Origin: an uncultured Lachnospiraceae bacterium
Lineage (GTDB): Bacteria; Bacillota; Clostridia; Lachnospirales; Lachnospiraceae
Length of the DNA: 64,000 nt
Assembly: GCA_910583605.1 (NCBI GenBank)
Contig: CAJTXN010000004.1
Span: 1-64,000, forward strand
Direction of reading: 5' to 3'
Shown: positions 1-13,000 of the stretch, piece after piece
How positions within the stretch are numbered: position 1 is the first letter of the stretch
Layout: each line of letters opens with the position of its first letter
The notes under the pieces: generated by a model
Database searches by the model: none
The model's input: only the letters and a program-made list of their open reading frames with translations
Told to the model about the DNA's origin: nothing
Translations under genes and position numbers: made by a program

Positions 1-235
1 TTGATGAACCGTTTGATATCTACATTATAATACCTGGCCCGCATATAGTACAGTCTGTTTTCATCCGTAATAACACTATACCTTACATTGTATAAGAAAC
101 AGATACCTTTTGTCTCTCCTGACAAAAATTCCCCTATGTGCCATATATACGCATGGACTATTGTTCCGTCAATACCCATTAATGTATTGGTACTGCCAAT
201 ATTATTAAAATGATACAGCAGATATTTCCCTACTG
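1..235 (-). pseudogene. Orphan Rhs core-tip fragment, 5' truncated, runs off the window
   Basis: Read on the minus strand, this stretch stays open and matches the Rhs core of the large toxin gene nearby (about 2340-2575). It encodes YLLYHFNNIGST, then a diverged HAY..GE.LSG segment, then LYYMRARYYNVDIKRF. It has no start codon or ribosome binding site; an in-frame TAA lies just upstream and the homology begins abruptly at YLLYHF. Relative to the intact copy it carries several substitutions and one missing codon, but it has not lost frame. Such headless tips are typical of displaced Rhs toxin cassettes, in which an older tip plus its toxin is left downstream of the active gene. Any toxin domain it carries lies beyond the left edge of the window and cannot be judged. 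Confidence 0.8.
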
Positions 236-540
236 TTTGTATCGTAAGTATAGCTTACTGCCCTAATCTTATAGCCATTTCACAAATTTATTTACTTATT
301 GCCTTATTGTGTTGCCCTAAAATCCTGTTTTCCGTTTGCACCTCCCTAATGAACTGCCCTGACGGGATTTATTGAGTACAGGCATCAATTATAATACCTG
401 TTTCGCAATTACCTAATCCAGATTATTAACCATAATATTCTCTTGAAAATCAGCTCTCCACATAGCAACGGACTTTCTGTAATCATTGAGAAAATACCAC
501 ACTTACTTCCCAGATCTCTTCTATATTCTCCAGTAAGTTT
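236..540. other. Intergenic stretch, nothing recognised
   Basis: AT-rich spacer between the orphan Rhs tip and the candidate immunity gene. I see no open frame with a ribosome binding site, no strong hairpin followed by T's and no tRNA. Confidence 0.5.
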
Positions 541-1002
541 TTATCTCTTCAATACACGAATTATTTCTTCATTGAATGAATCAGAAAAATTTTGTAACAT
601 TTCCTTTTGCACAATAAATCTAATACCAATATCATATCCTCCTTCTTCACCATTAGTATAATTTCCCCAATTTATCCATATTTCTATTTCAATCACTTCA
701 TCCACGATAACATTATCCATTTTAATTTCAAAATTATATTCGTAATTAGAAAAAATAAATGAATATTCTTTTTTATTTGCAAAACAATCAAGTATTTTTT
801 TTATCTCCTTAATAAAGTTGTTTAATTCATAAACATTAAGCATAAAATTATTATTTTGCCCAATTACACAATTGATAGTTTTAGATTTAATTTTCAAAGA
901 ACATGAAATCCATGTTTCGAAATCTGATTCTCGCATTTCCTCAATTTTATAGAGATTCATTCTTATACTAACGTTTTCTTCTATATTAATTAATTCAGCC
1001 AT
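541..1002 (-). CDS. Candidate immunity protein for the adjacent Rhs toxin
   Basis: A 153-residue soluble acidic protein without signal peptide or membrane segment, encoded 40 bp downstream of the Rhs toxin stop on the same strand. I do not recognise its family with certainty; the pattern FxxELNNFIKEIKKIL followed by a beta-rich half resembles small immunity proteins such as the WapI type, but this is only an impression. The function is inferred from position: in polymorphic toxin systems the cognate immunity gene directly follows the toxin tip. Base composition is strikingly AT-rich (8 G or C in positions 721-780), unlike the Rhs core and like the toxin tip, consistent with toxin and immunity having arrived together. 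The start has upstream AAGAAAGGG as a plausible ribosome binding site. Confidence 0.6.
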   Translation of the reverse strand: MAELINIEENVSIRMNLYKIEEMRESDFETWISCSLKIKSKTINCVIGQNNNFMLNVYELNNFIKEIKKILDCFANKKEYSFIFSNYEYNFEIKMDNVIVDEVIEIEIWINWGNYTNGEEGGYDIGIRFIVQKEMLQNFSDSFNEEIIRVLKR

Positions 1003-1042
1003 TTTATCCCTTTCTTGACATTAAACTATTTTCTTTAATAAA

Positions 1043-4000
1043 TTAGTTGACTGGCAAAGAACTATATCCACCATTATTATTCAGCATTCTAGCAACATCT
1101 TTCCATGTTTTCAGAGATTTAGTATTTCCACCAACAGCAGTTATAACTTCTCCATCTGAATTTTTAATTATCACATCATAATAATTCCCTGTTTTTTTTG
1201 CATAAACAGTTCTTCCACCATCTTGATATACCTTCTGTGAATAATTATTTACAATATCGTCTACTTTTTCTTGCGAAAATCCTCTTTCTTTTAATCTCTG
1301 ATTACCATGGTTTGTGTTTTTACCACTCTTATTCCCCGTAACTCCACATCCACCAACTTTATTCGCATTATGCACCAGTACACCAGCCTCTGTCACATAA
1401 TACGTATGGAATTCCTCAACCTCAAAATTATAAACAACTACAGCCTCATCCAGTTTTTCCCCATACACTCCGGATATCCTTGCAGCGGAGCCATCCGCCA
1501 GTGTCAATAAATCTCCTTCCTTCAGGTCCTTCGCACTCACCCACCGGTTTTCCACCCAGAACGGATGAACCGCTGTGGTTTCTATCTCTTCCCCATTCAC
1601 AAAGACATGGATGAGCACATCCGATTCTTTCCGGAAGGTTCTCAGGACTTCCTTATATCCACTCCCGCCTGTTTCAGGATCCGTGGCATACACCAGGTCC
1701 CCAGCCTGAATCTCCTCAATCGGTTTATTTCCCTCTTTTGTTAATACAAGCGTTCCCTCAACAAAACATTGTGACGTCTGGATGTCATACTTCACACTGC
1801 TGTAATTACTTAAGTCATTTGCCAGCCCTTTCGCCGACACCACCGTAGTCGTCGCAAACAGCCCCGCACTAAACAGCTGCACCGTGGAATCCCAGTCCCA
1901 GGACTCTCCCTGCACGATATGTTTATCATACAGCGATACGGCTATACTGCCTGTCTGGTAGGACCCCAGCGCTATATTCCCGATACGGCCCACAATCTTC
2001 GAACCATACCGCACCATCTTGCTCACCTTCGAGCAGCCTTTCGCAGTTTTACCTACGGCTCCGATCACATCTCCCCAGCCCGGAACTGCCGAAACAAAGC
2101 TGGCAGCCGCTGAAAAATGATCCCCTTCCGCCAGATACCAGAACCCGTTCACCGTATCCGGAATCACACCAAAAACCGGTATAAATCCTAATACATCCAG
2201 GAACGCATGCCCCAGTGTGGACCAGCTGGTGAACGGACTTAACCCAAACGGGTCCGTCAGTTTCACCGGATTTCCCTGGCAGTATGCATACTGGTTCAGC
2301 GACGGACTGGTTGCAATGCTTCCTTCCACCACATCCTGATTGATGAACCGTTTGATATCTACATTATAATACCTGGCCCGCATATAGTACAGTCCGTTTT
2401 CATCCGTTGCAACACCGTACCTACCGTTATACAGGAAGCGGATGTCTTCACGGTTACCGGATAACAGTTCCCCATACGTGCCATAGGTATACGCATGGAC
2501 GATGGTTCCGTCCATGTCCGTTACCGCACTGGTACTTCCAATGTTATTAAAATGATACAGCAGGTATTCCCCGGTTTCTTTCTCCTGTGCCAGCAGACCG
2601 TTACCGTAAATATACAGCGTTGTATCCGCCGGTTTTTCTTCTGATAAGGATTTTTCCGTTGCCGACAGAACCTGCGACAGGGAGCCGGAATTGTTTTCCA
2701 CCACATAGCTGGTCTCCGTTGTTCCGGTTTTAACCCCGATCCGGTTGTTTTCCGCATCATATTCATACCCCGTATCCCCTGCCGATACCAGACGGTTCCT
2801 GCAGTCATAGGTAAAGGATGCCAGTTCCCCGTTTAACGGTCCATAGGTCATGTTTCCGTCCGCATCATATGTTACGGTTTTACCATTATATGTTATCAGA
2901 CGGTTGGCGGCGTCATATTTCATTGTTACATTGGAAACGGAAGTCTGTTCCCCTGCAACGTTCTCCGACTCAATGGAAGTGATATTTCCTGCCGTATCAT
3001 ACCCATAGGTAAAGCTGTTGACCACCCGGTCCCCATTGAGGTCCGTCTGTCTGGTCAGCTGCCCGCTGGCATCATATTCATACGTTTCCACACTGCCGTC
3101 CGGCCGGCTGAGCTTTATCAGCCGTCCGTTTCCGTCATACTCATAAGTAATGACACGGTTCTTCCAGTCCGTCACCGTCTTTAATCTTCCGGTTGGATAA
3201 TAAGCATAGCGGAGGATCTCCCCGCCCGGATAGGTCAGGGTCATCAGGTTCCCAAGGGAATCATAGCCGTATTTTACGGTATTGCCCCTGGCATCCGTAT
3301 ACTTTGTCACACGGTTTTTGGCATCATATTCCCTGGTAATGGTACCGCTCTCATCGGTCACCGTCAGTACATTTCCATTTCCATCATAAGTGTAGGATAT
3401 GGTACCCAGTTCATCGGTCCTGCCTGTGATCCTGCCCAGCGCATCATACTGATACGCAGTGGTCTGGTTCCTTGCATTTTTAGCTTCCGCCAGCAGTCCT
3501 GCCGCATTATAGGTATAAGTATTCCTGCTTCCAACGGCGCTGACACGGCCGGTCCGCCTTCCCATGGTATCATACTGATAGGTTGTGGTTCCTCCGTTGG
3601 GGTCTGTCATGGAGACAATGTTTCCCACGTTATCATAGGTATAACTGCTTTCCCCGTTTTCCGCATCCACTGCCCGGAGCATTCTTCCAATGGCATCATA
3701 GGCATAGGTGGACACCGCTTCCATTTCGGTTCCGTCGCAGGCTGTCATCTTTGTGGCATTTCCCATGGCATCATAGGCATAAACACTGCTGACACCCAGG
3801 GCATCCGTCACCTTTGTCACATTGCCCGCAGGATCATACTCCGTCCGCTCCGTCACCTTTCCGTCTGCATCCGTCACAGCCGTGATATTTCCCAGATGGT
3901 CATACTCGGTTTTAAATCTGTGGCCTTCCTCATCCGTATATTCCGTTACCCTTCCAAGGGCATCATATGTATATTGAACCGTATAGTCCCCATACTCTGT

Positions 4001-7000
4001 TTTGGCGGTCATGGCAGTCATTTGGTTCCTGCTGTCATATTTCATTTCCAGAACCAGACCAAGGGCATCCGTTTTCCTTATACAGTTTCCGTTGGCATCA
4101 TATTCAAATGTTGTGGTATTTCCATTGGCATCCGTGGATGACAGCATACGTCCGTATTGATCATAGACGTTTTCGGTCACATATCCAAGAGGGTCCGTGG
4201 TTCTGGTCAGGTTTCCTCCGTTATCATACTGATACCGGTAAATGCGTCCCAGATGATCCTCTGTTTTTATAAGCCGCCAGGATTTATCATAGCTATAGGA
4301 TACAAAACTTCCGTCTGCATAAGTCGTCTGTTTCTCCTTGCCGTTTGGATAATATGCATGGCTGACCGTTGTCCCGTCCGGCATGATTTCTTTTACCGGA
4401 CGGTTGGCTGCATCATATTCATAGGAATATGTATTTTCTTCCCCATCCGTGGCGGACAATGCGCATCTGGCGCCGTCATATTCCGTGGTGGTCACCGTGC
4501 CGTCCGGGTTTGTGGTTTTAATGTTCCTTCCTTCGCCGTCATACTCGTAAACCGTGATACCGCCCCGTTTATTCGTGGTTTTCACCAGCCAGTTGTTCGC
4601 ATTGTATTCAAAGGTTGCAGTACCGCCGTTTTCATCGGTGATGGAAGTCACATTTCCGCTGCAGTCATAGGTATAACGGATGCTTCCGCCGGTTCCGTCG
4701 GTAATACCGGTTTTTCTGCCCAGAAGGTCATAGGTATAAGCGGTGATGCTTCCGTCTGCCCCGGTCACCTGCTTCACATTGCCGCAGGCATCATAGAGCA
4801 TGGCTGTGGTATTCCCGTTATGGTCCGTAATTCCGGTCTGCAGCCCGTTGGTATAGGTATAAGTGATCACACCAAGGCCCCCGGTGGCTTCCGTCAGCAC
4901 ATTGCCGTCTTTATCATAGGTATAGGATTTCTTAACTCCGGAATGTTCAGTGGAGGTCTGAAGCCGGTTGTACACATCATAAGTATAGGTATTGGTTTCA
5001 CCGTCCGGACCGGTAAGCTTCAGCAGATTTCCTGCTTTGTCATAGCTCATCTTTGTGGAATTTCCGTTGCCGTCCCGGATTTCCGTTATATTTCCCTGTT
5101 TATCGTAAAAATACAGGGTGGTTCCGCCGGTTCCGTTAGTCTCGGAAATCCGGTTGCCCTCCGTATCATAGGCATAGGACACCGAATTGCCGTTCTGGTC
5201 GGTAATCTTTGAAATATGGCCAAAGGCATCCGAATGGTACACAACGGTATTTCCGTTCCGGTCGGTGGCGGTGGTATCGGTGCTTCCGTTTTTATCCACG
5301 GCATATGCATAATATGTCAGCGGCGTTTCCGGGTCTGCATCGTCCTGCCGGATAACCCTGCCCTGTTCATCATAGGTATTGATGACAAAGATGGTTCCCG
5401 CATGGTTCTTTTCCCGTACCAGACGGCGGTTCTCATCATAGTAATAATAAATGCTTTCGCCCAGAGGATTGGTGGCCTTTACCAGACAACCGTCTTCATA
5501 GGCAAACAGGGTTTTCCTTCCGGTATGGTCCTCCACAGCGGTCAGCAGTCCCTGATCATTATAACGGGCAGTAAGACTCATTCCGCTTACCGGTTCCGTA
5601 ATGCTCATGCTGTTCAGTCCATAGGTAAGTTCTACTGCTTTGCCGCTACTGTCCACCAGTTTCGTCAGTTTTCCCCGGGAATTGAATTCCCAGATCTGAC
5701 CATCCGGAAGATTTAATGTATAGCTGCCATCCTCATCACGGAAAAGATCGTAATCCTCCATACCCGTACTGATGCATAAAAAGTTCTTTGCCCCTTTGTC
5801 ATTGTCTGCCGTATTGATCATAATCTGCTTTGCCACCAGTTCCCCTTTTATATCGCGGACAACTTTATCCTCTGCCACAAAAGTTATGAAATTCTCAGGG
5901 GTTATATACAGATTAACCACACCTTTTTCCTCTGTCAGCCGGGATTCAAAATTGTGGGACCATCCGGTTCCGCATTCTCCGGAAGCAGTATGCAGGGAAT
6001 CATAGCTCAGGTCAAAAGATAATGCCGGATTGCAGTTCAATATCATGGCATGAATACTGTCGGTAAATGCACCGGTGGTCATATCCACCGGGTCACCCCA
6101 GACATTTTTCACTTCCACACATTTTACATTATATTTTGTCACATGGCTCGAAATCGGACTGATGTGAAGCTCCACACCGGTGTTGCTCTCGCCGATTTCC
6201 CTTGCCACAGACTCAACCAGCCGGTAATAGTGTTCCTCCGGATCGCCTGCCGCCGCAAACGGTACCCGGTAAGTTCCGTTTATTACGTCTCCCGGTGCGA
6301 ACACGCCCACCGATATGGTGTCGCCGCCGGAAATGACCGGCATCCGGGAACAGCTTCCCGCTTCCGGTATTACATAGGTTTCCCCTTGGTATACCTGTGT
6401 TTCCACATTTCCTTTGGTATCCGTAATGGTAATCTCTTCTTCATATCCCGGAGAAGTATACGGTCCAAAGCTAGTTTCAAAGTTATAGAATATCCGGTTG
6501 GATTTATTCTGTACCTCATACTGGATATAATAATCCCTTCCGATATATGCGGCAGATTCCGGCTGGATATAGATATGGATTCCGTCGCCGGATTCTACCT
6601 TAAAAGGTTCTTTTGTTTCAAATGCAACATTCAAAGGTACGCCGAATGGCATAAGGGTACCGGTAAAACCGGCTGTTAAATTATATTCCCCTGCCTTATC
6701 ACCTTTAATATACCAGGATACCGATTTACTGCTCTGTCCTGCAATGGTACCCATATTCTGAATTTCGGACTGTCCCTCACGGGTCTTTGCCAGTGATAAT
6801 CCCTCCGGAATCTCAATGGAAGCCCGGCAGTCTGCCAGGGAAAATCCCGGGTCGGCACAGTTGATAATTCCAAGTTCGGCACAGAACATTTCCTTTAACC
6901 AGGAAATACTGTCGGTTTTATTTATGTATGCAAAAATCGGCAGTTCCTCTTCGGATTCGACTTTTTCAATCTGTATGCTTCCGCCTTTGTGGTGATAAGT

Positions 7001-10000
7001 AGAGTTTCCTCCACCGCCGCCACTGGAACCTCCCGATCCGCCGGAACCTCCGCTGCCGGAGCCGTTGCCGAATACATAACCGCCTTTGCCGGTATAAACA
7101 TACTTTATCACTGTCGGAATCGGCGTCTGCTGAAAGGTCAGTTCCACCGTAAAAGTAAAACTTTCATAATTCTCAGGATTGGTAAAATCAATTCCCGCTT
7201 CCGCCATTTCCTCCAGTTCCATCCGGTGAACCGAAAAGTTTCCAACCACCACTTCTCCCGACTGGAGACGAATGGTTTCAATTTCTCCGCCGTCCACCGA
7301 ATCTATCTGTATTATATGCTCTTTTGGCAGATAACCCTGCTTATACACCGCTATTTTCTGCTCTCCGAATTTTCCCGAAACAATAACCCGGCCTTCGGAA
7401 TCCGTCCGCAGGGTCCGGTTTCCTTCCGTTTCCGAATAAAGGTATACATAGGCGTAGGAAACCGGCTCCTGTTTTTCATTGACCACACGAAGTTCTTTAC
7501 TGGCCGATGTGTTTTTATCCAGTACCGTTATGTTAAACTTAGCCGTATCGCTGTTTCCGGCTGCATCGGTTACGGTCAGCACAGCTGTATAGGTACCTGC
7601 CTTATCATAAGTATAGACTGTTCTGGAACCGTAAACGGTTTCTCCGTTCCCCATATACCAGGAATAACTTTTGATTCTTACATTATCGTCAGATTCCGTT
7701 CCGTCCAGTGTAAACTGCCGGCCCTGTACCACTATCATTTCCTCCGGTACCACTGCCGTCGGCGGAATGGTATCTTCCTCATAGGCAAAACCGGACATGG
7801 TATTGCTTTCCGAATAATTTCCGTATTTATCATATGCCTCCACCTTATAGGAATAGACCAGTCCCGGTGTAACATTGTTGTCCGTATAACGGCAGTCCCC
7901 GGTGGTATGGAGTAGCGTATATTTACTTTCCAGAACCGATTTTCTGTAAATTTTGTAACAGTCAAAATCTTCACTCTCCTCCGGATTCCATTCCAGCGTC
8001 AACCGGAAATTCTCCTGTAACAGGCTCAGTACCGGCTGTTTCGGCGCAGTGATATCCAGAACACATGAAATCTCAAATGGCTCGCTTATATTATTGTTGA
8101 AATCTGCCGCTACTGCCCGGAGGAGATAGCTGCCTTCCTCCAGCCCTTCGGTGTCCCATTCAAAGGTAACCTTTTCATAAGTTCCGTTTATGGCATCGTT
8201 TCTGCCCAGCTCCGTCCATAAACCGTCGGAATCTGCCTTCTTATATTCCACATACAGGGACTTTAATTTTGTATCATAAACAACTACGCTGAGTTTTGGA
8301 TTTTTTCCCACAGTGCTTCCGTCTCCCGGAGTCATACCATAGATTACCGGCGCTTCCCTGTCTTCGGAGACCTGCACGATGGTTTCATTGGATTCTTCAC
8401 TTACATTTCCTGCCAAATCCACTGCCCTGATTTTATAAGAATAGATTTTTCCTGCTTCCGCATGGATATCATAATAATTCTTTGTTGTACATTCATGCAC
8501 CAGTTCCGTATATATACCGGTTTCCTCATCGGCACGGTAAATCGTAAAGAACCGGATATCCTCATCGTCTGCGGTCCAGCTTAAGGAAACAGAACCATTG
8601 TTATCCCCTGCTTTCAGATTTTCAATGGCCCGAGGCGCCGTCCGGTCTACTTTGTGGGAAGTAATCACCGGCTCGCTTTCATTTCCTGCAGCATCCAGAA
8701 CAACCGCTTTAAAATACAGAACTCCTTCCGGAAATGACTCCAGACCGCAGGTATATTCAAAGATATATTCCCCGGATAATGTTGTATTGTCAGCTTCTGC
8801 AAGCAGCGTCCAGTTCTCTTTATCGGAAGAACCGTACATTTTCAGTAACGATACGACATGATTATCTTTTGCCGTAACCTTAAATTCTATCTTATCCCGG
8901 AATGCGGACTGGGCAGGCGAAAAACCGGTGATATACGGCTTCACGTCATCCGCCGTGGTGGTAACTTCAACTTCATCGGAAGCCTCTCCCCGGTTGCCCA
9001 GTGTATCATATCCGACTACCCGGAACTTATATGAGGTATCCGGAACCAGTCCGGTAATATTCATTCCCAGAATTTTGCTTTCGGTGCCGATTGTAACGAA
9101 TTCCCCGTCTTTCCACTGTTCCACCTGGAAATAAGCAAAGTCTTCTTCCTCTGTATCCTGCCACTTCAGGCTGACACCGGAAGAGGAAGCCTTAACTCCG
9201 GAAATAATAACCTTAGCCGGACCAGAATTGTCGATTTCCAGAGATGCCGTAAAATCTTCCGTACTTTTATTTCCGCTTCCATCCCATGCAAACGCCCGGA
9301 CAGAATACGTTCCATCCTCGAATCCTGCGGTATTCCACAAAATTACGGAAACACCGTTTGATGCCGGTTCCGTTCCGATATCCCGCCATTCTTCTGCCTC
9401 TGAATCATAATATTGTAACAATATACGGGATACCCACAGATTATCATATGCCGTAACTTTTATCTCCGCATCCCCGTTAAGCCTTTTTCCGTCAGCAATG
9501 CTGACAATATAAGGCGCCTCCCGGTCCGCTTCTGCAGTAATAGAAAAAATATTGCTTCTTTCACTTTCATGTCCGAACCGGTCCAGTCCGGTTACATAAT
9601 AAAAGTAAGTCTGTCCTTCCACAATATCCTTGTCCGTATAGGAAACCGTACGGATATCAGAAAAACTCATGATTTTCTTAAAGTCGGAAGAAGTTCCCGC
9701 AGACCGGTACAACTGATAGGATACACAGTCTGCATCCGCTGCCACATCCCACCAGACGATAATCGTACCGTTGTCGGTATCTCCATTGATACCGGTAAGC
9801 GGCTGCGGCGGGTCATTATCTATGATATAAGTCACTTCTTTTTCTGCTGAATTATCATCGGCATCATACAAAATGCACTTGACGGTATATTCTCCGCTGG
9901 TCAGTTTTGATATATCCCAGCTGCAGGAAGCGTATAATTCCGTTCCCGAAAAATTCTGCTGGCCGATTAAAGTTCTGGATATGTCTTTCCAGTTTTCACC

Positions 10001-13000
10001 GTCAGCGGAATACAGAAATTTTACCCGGTTTCCGGTACTGTTTCCCGTATTAAGGAACCGCACCGTCACGGTAACAGAACCGCTTCCGATGACCGTATTA
10101 TCGCTCGGTGTAATATTTGTAATAGACGGATTTACCGCATAACCGGAAACCCCGCTGCTGAAATCCGATTCATTTCCTGCACCGTCAAAGGCTTTTATCT
10201 GATAGATATATTCGACTCCTGCCGACAACCCGCTGTCTTTGTATGTATTAACGCTGCCCACAACGGCAATTTCCTCCCCGTTGCGGAAAATCTTATATCC
10301 GGTACATCCTACATTGTCGGAAGACGGCAGCCAGCCCAGTATAACGGATGAGCCTGTACGGGATCTTACCAGTAAAGATCCGGGAATTTCAGGCGCCAGT
10401 GTGTCAGGAGCAGTAGTCACGGATACCTGTTGGGAAAACTCCGATACATTCCTCATTTCATCAAAGGCGCATACTTTATATATATAATTTTTTTCCGGTT
10501 CCAGTTTGATATCTTTGTATTCTGTTCCGGTCACCGTGACAATCTTTTCGTTATTGCGGTAAACTTCATATCCCAGTACCTTTATATTATCTTCCGAAGG
10601 ATTCCATGTCAGGGATACGGTGGTTGCAGCAGCCTCTGTAATCGTCAGTCCTTCTGGTTTTGACGGCGGTTCCGAATCCCGGATATCCTCGATCAGTTCA
10701 TGACAGATATTATTTATATCACTATTGAAGCTATAATAATCCAACGGTCTTGTAATCGTCAGTTTGTGGAACGAAGAACTGCCCACGGACGAAAAACGGA
10801 TGGTCTGCTTATACACCCTTCCGGAAGTTCCCGCCTTACCGCTTAACAAAACGGAATGGTTTTCCGTACAGGCGAATGCCTGGGCCGCTCCGTTCTGTGT
10901 AAAATCTCCTTTGATCTCCATAATACCGTCGGTTAGTTTTCCCAAATGGGAATATCGGGAAGCGGTGGAAAAATCACCGCCTACTGTAATATGATCTGTT
11001 CCGTTCGACATCACAAGAGTACCGTTGCTCTCAACAGTAAAATTCTTTTTACAGTAAACCGAGCCGCCGCCTACATCTAATGTTCCGTTTGAAACTGTAA
11101 CGGAATCGGCTGTCAGGGTAAAACCATTTAAATTCATGGAAGAACCAAGAATAAATGTTCCCCCTGCAGTAATATCCGCAGACAGCGACTTTGTGGAATT
11201 CATCGTTATATTTCCGCTGAAATAATTATCTTTAAAATCAACCCCGGAACCTGCATATATGGTTCCTGTCACATTGCGACTGTTATCTTCCACGTTCCCG
11301 GTAACATACATGGAATTGCTGATCCGGATTCCCTGAACCGAAGAATTGTCAAAAATAACATCAGACAGACTGGAATCTGCAGGTGAACCAAAGAAAATTA
11401 CCTGCTGCCGGTTTCCGGAAAATTTCAATATAAAATCTCCGGCGGTATGAAAATTATCTTTTATACCAGCATTGTTTTGCGTAAAATTTCCACTAATCTC
11501 TAAGGTGCCTGCCGTCAGAAAATCCGTATGGCTGTAAATGGAAGATGTGACAAAATCCCCGTTTACTTTTATATAATCTTTTTCTGAGGTCATTTTTAAT
11601 ATGCCACGACCGGAGTCATATTTCACGGTTCCATTACTCTGGGTTCTGACAGACTGCATATAATAACTGCCTTCTATCAGCAGCGTTCCTCCGTTTATTT
11701 CTACGGTACCGCTGCTCTGAATGAAATCTCCGGTTACCGTCAGAGTATGACCGTTTAAATCCAGGATACCACCGACCAGAACCAGATCTTCCCCTATGAC
11801 CATATCGCTGTTCAATGTCCATCCGGTCATCTGACTGCCGTTATATGTGATATTACAGTCATTGGTGATAACCTCTGCCGCATTCAGTCCGTTCTCACAG
11901 TATATACCTTCCTCACTGTAATTCCTGAACTCCACGATGTTAAAATGTGATTTTGGCGATGCAAAGGAAATAGTCTGCTTTTTATCCCCGCTGAAAATAA
12001 CTTTATGGTTTCCGGAAGCAATAAAATTATCTTCCCAATAAGTTATGATCTGTCGAAAATCTCCTTTCAGTTCCAGTGTTCCCGCCGACATATGGCTGCC
12101 GTATTTGTTGCCAAATGTAAAGTTTCCGTATACCACTGCATAATCATTCTCATTGTCCATCTTCAGACTGCCATAATCTCCGCCTATATCCAGACTTCCC
12201 CGGCAGATAAAACTGCCTCTGTTCATTTTAATATATTTATTCCATATAGTGGTATTACCTTCCACTTCCAGCCTGTTTCCTTTTAAATCCAATCCTTCCG
12301 CAACAAACAGATCTCCGGACACTCGCATATCTTTACTCAATGCAGTAATATATGTGCGCAGATTGCCCTTATAATATCCGTTGGTCAAAAACGCGGTTCG
12401 CTCCAAATCCACATATCCTGTAACTCTGCTTGTTACATTTGTAAGTTCTCCGGTTACGGACGCACGGTCCGTAATCGTGATTCCTTCCGCACTGTCATTG
12501 GCAAATTCCAGGTTAGCAAACCAGGAAGAATAAAATCTCTTTTTAAACGTTATACTTTGAGCGCTATCTCCGTTAAAAATAACTTTGTGTTTTTCCGAAG
12601 CACAGAAATTCCGGTCATTACCTTCCTCCAGTTGAAGAAAATTTCCTTTAATATACAGGATCCCGTTGCTCAGCTTTTCTCTATGATCGTTTGTGGAAGC
12701 CATAACAAAATCTCCGGTGACGGTAACCGTATCCTCCGGGTTTGTCATAAGCAAATATCCGCTGCTGACGGAACAGATTTCTGCTCCGTTGCCGTCCGTT
12801 ATCACGTTCTGGATGCGGTAATCGCCTTCAACTGTCAGGCTGCCTCCATTTAAATTAACCGTACCACCTTTCTGGATCAGATTTCCCCGGACCGTCAGAC
12901 TGTATCCGTTAAGATTTATTTCATCAGCGCCTAAATATAAATCTCCTTGGAACACCGTATCCTTTTCCAGCGTCCATCCAAATATACTTTCATCCGGTAA

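Noticed and set aside
1370..1770. HINT domain as a true intein
   Set aside because: It lacks an endonuclease and a functional extein continuation; it sits directly before a C-terminal toxin as in pretoxin HINT domains.
2800..5700. Regular short repeats suggesting a CRISPR array
   Set aside because: They are degenerate YD-repeat codons with continuous coding frame and no constant spacer length.
4157..7915. Long plus-strand open frames (for example 4157-5212 and 6989-7915)
   Set aside because: They lie antisense to the Rhs gene, have no ribosome binding sites or recognisable domains, and arise from its repetitive, stop-poor complement.
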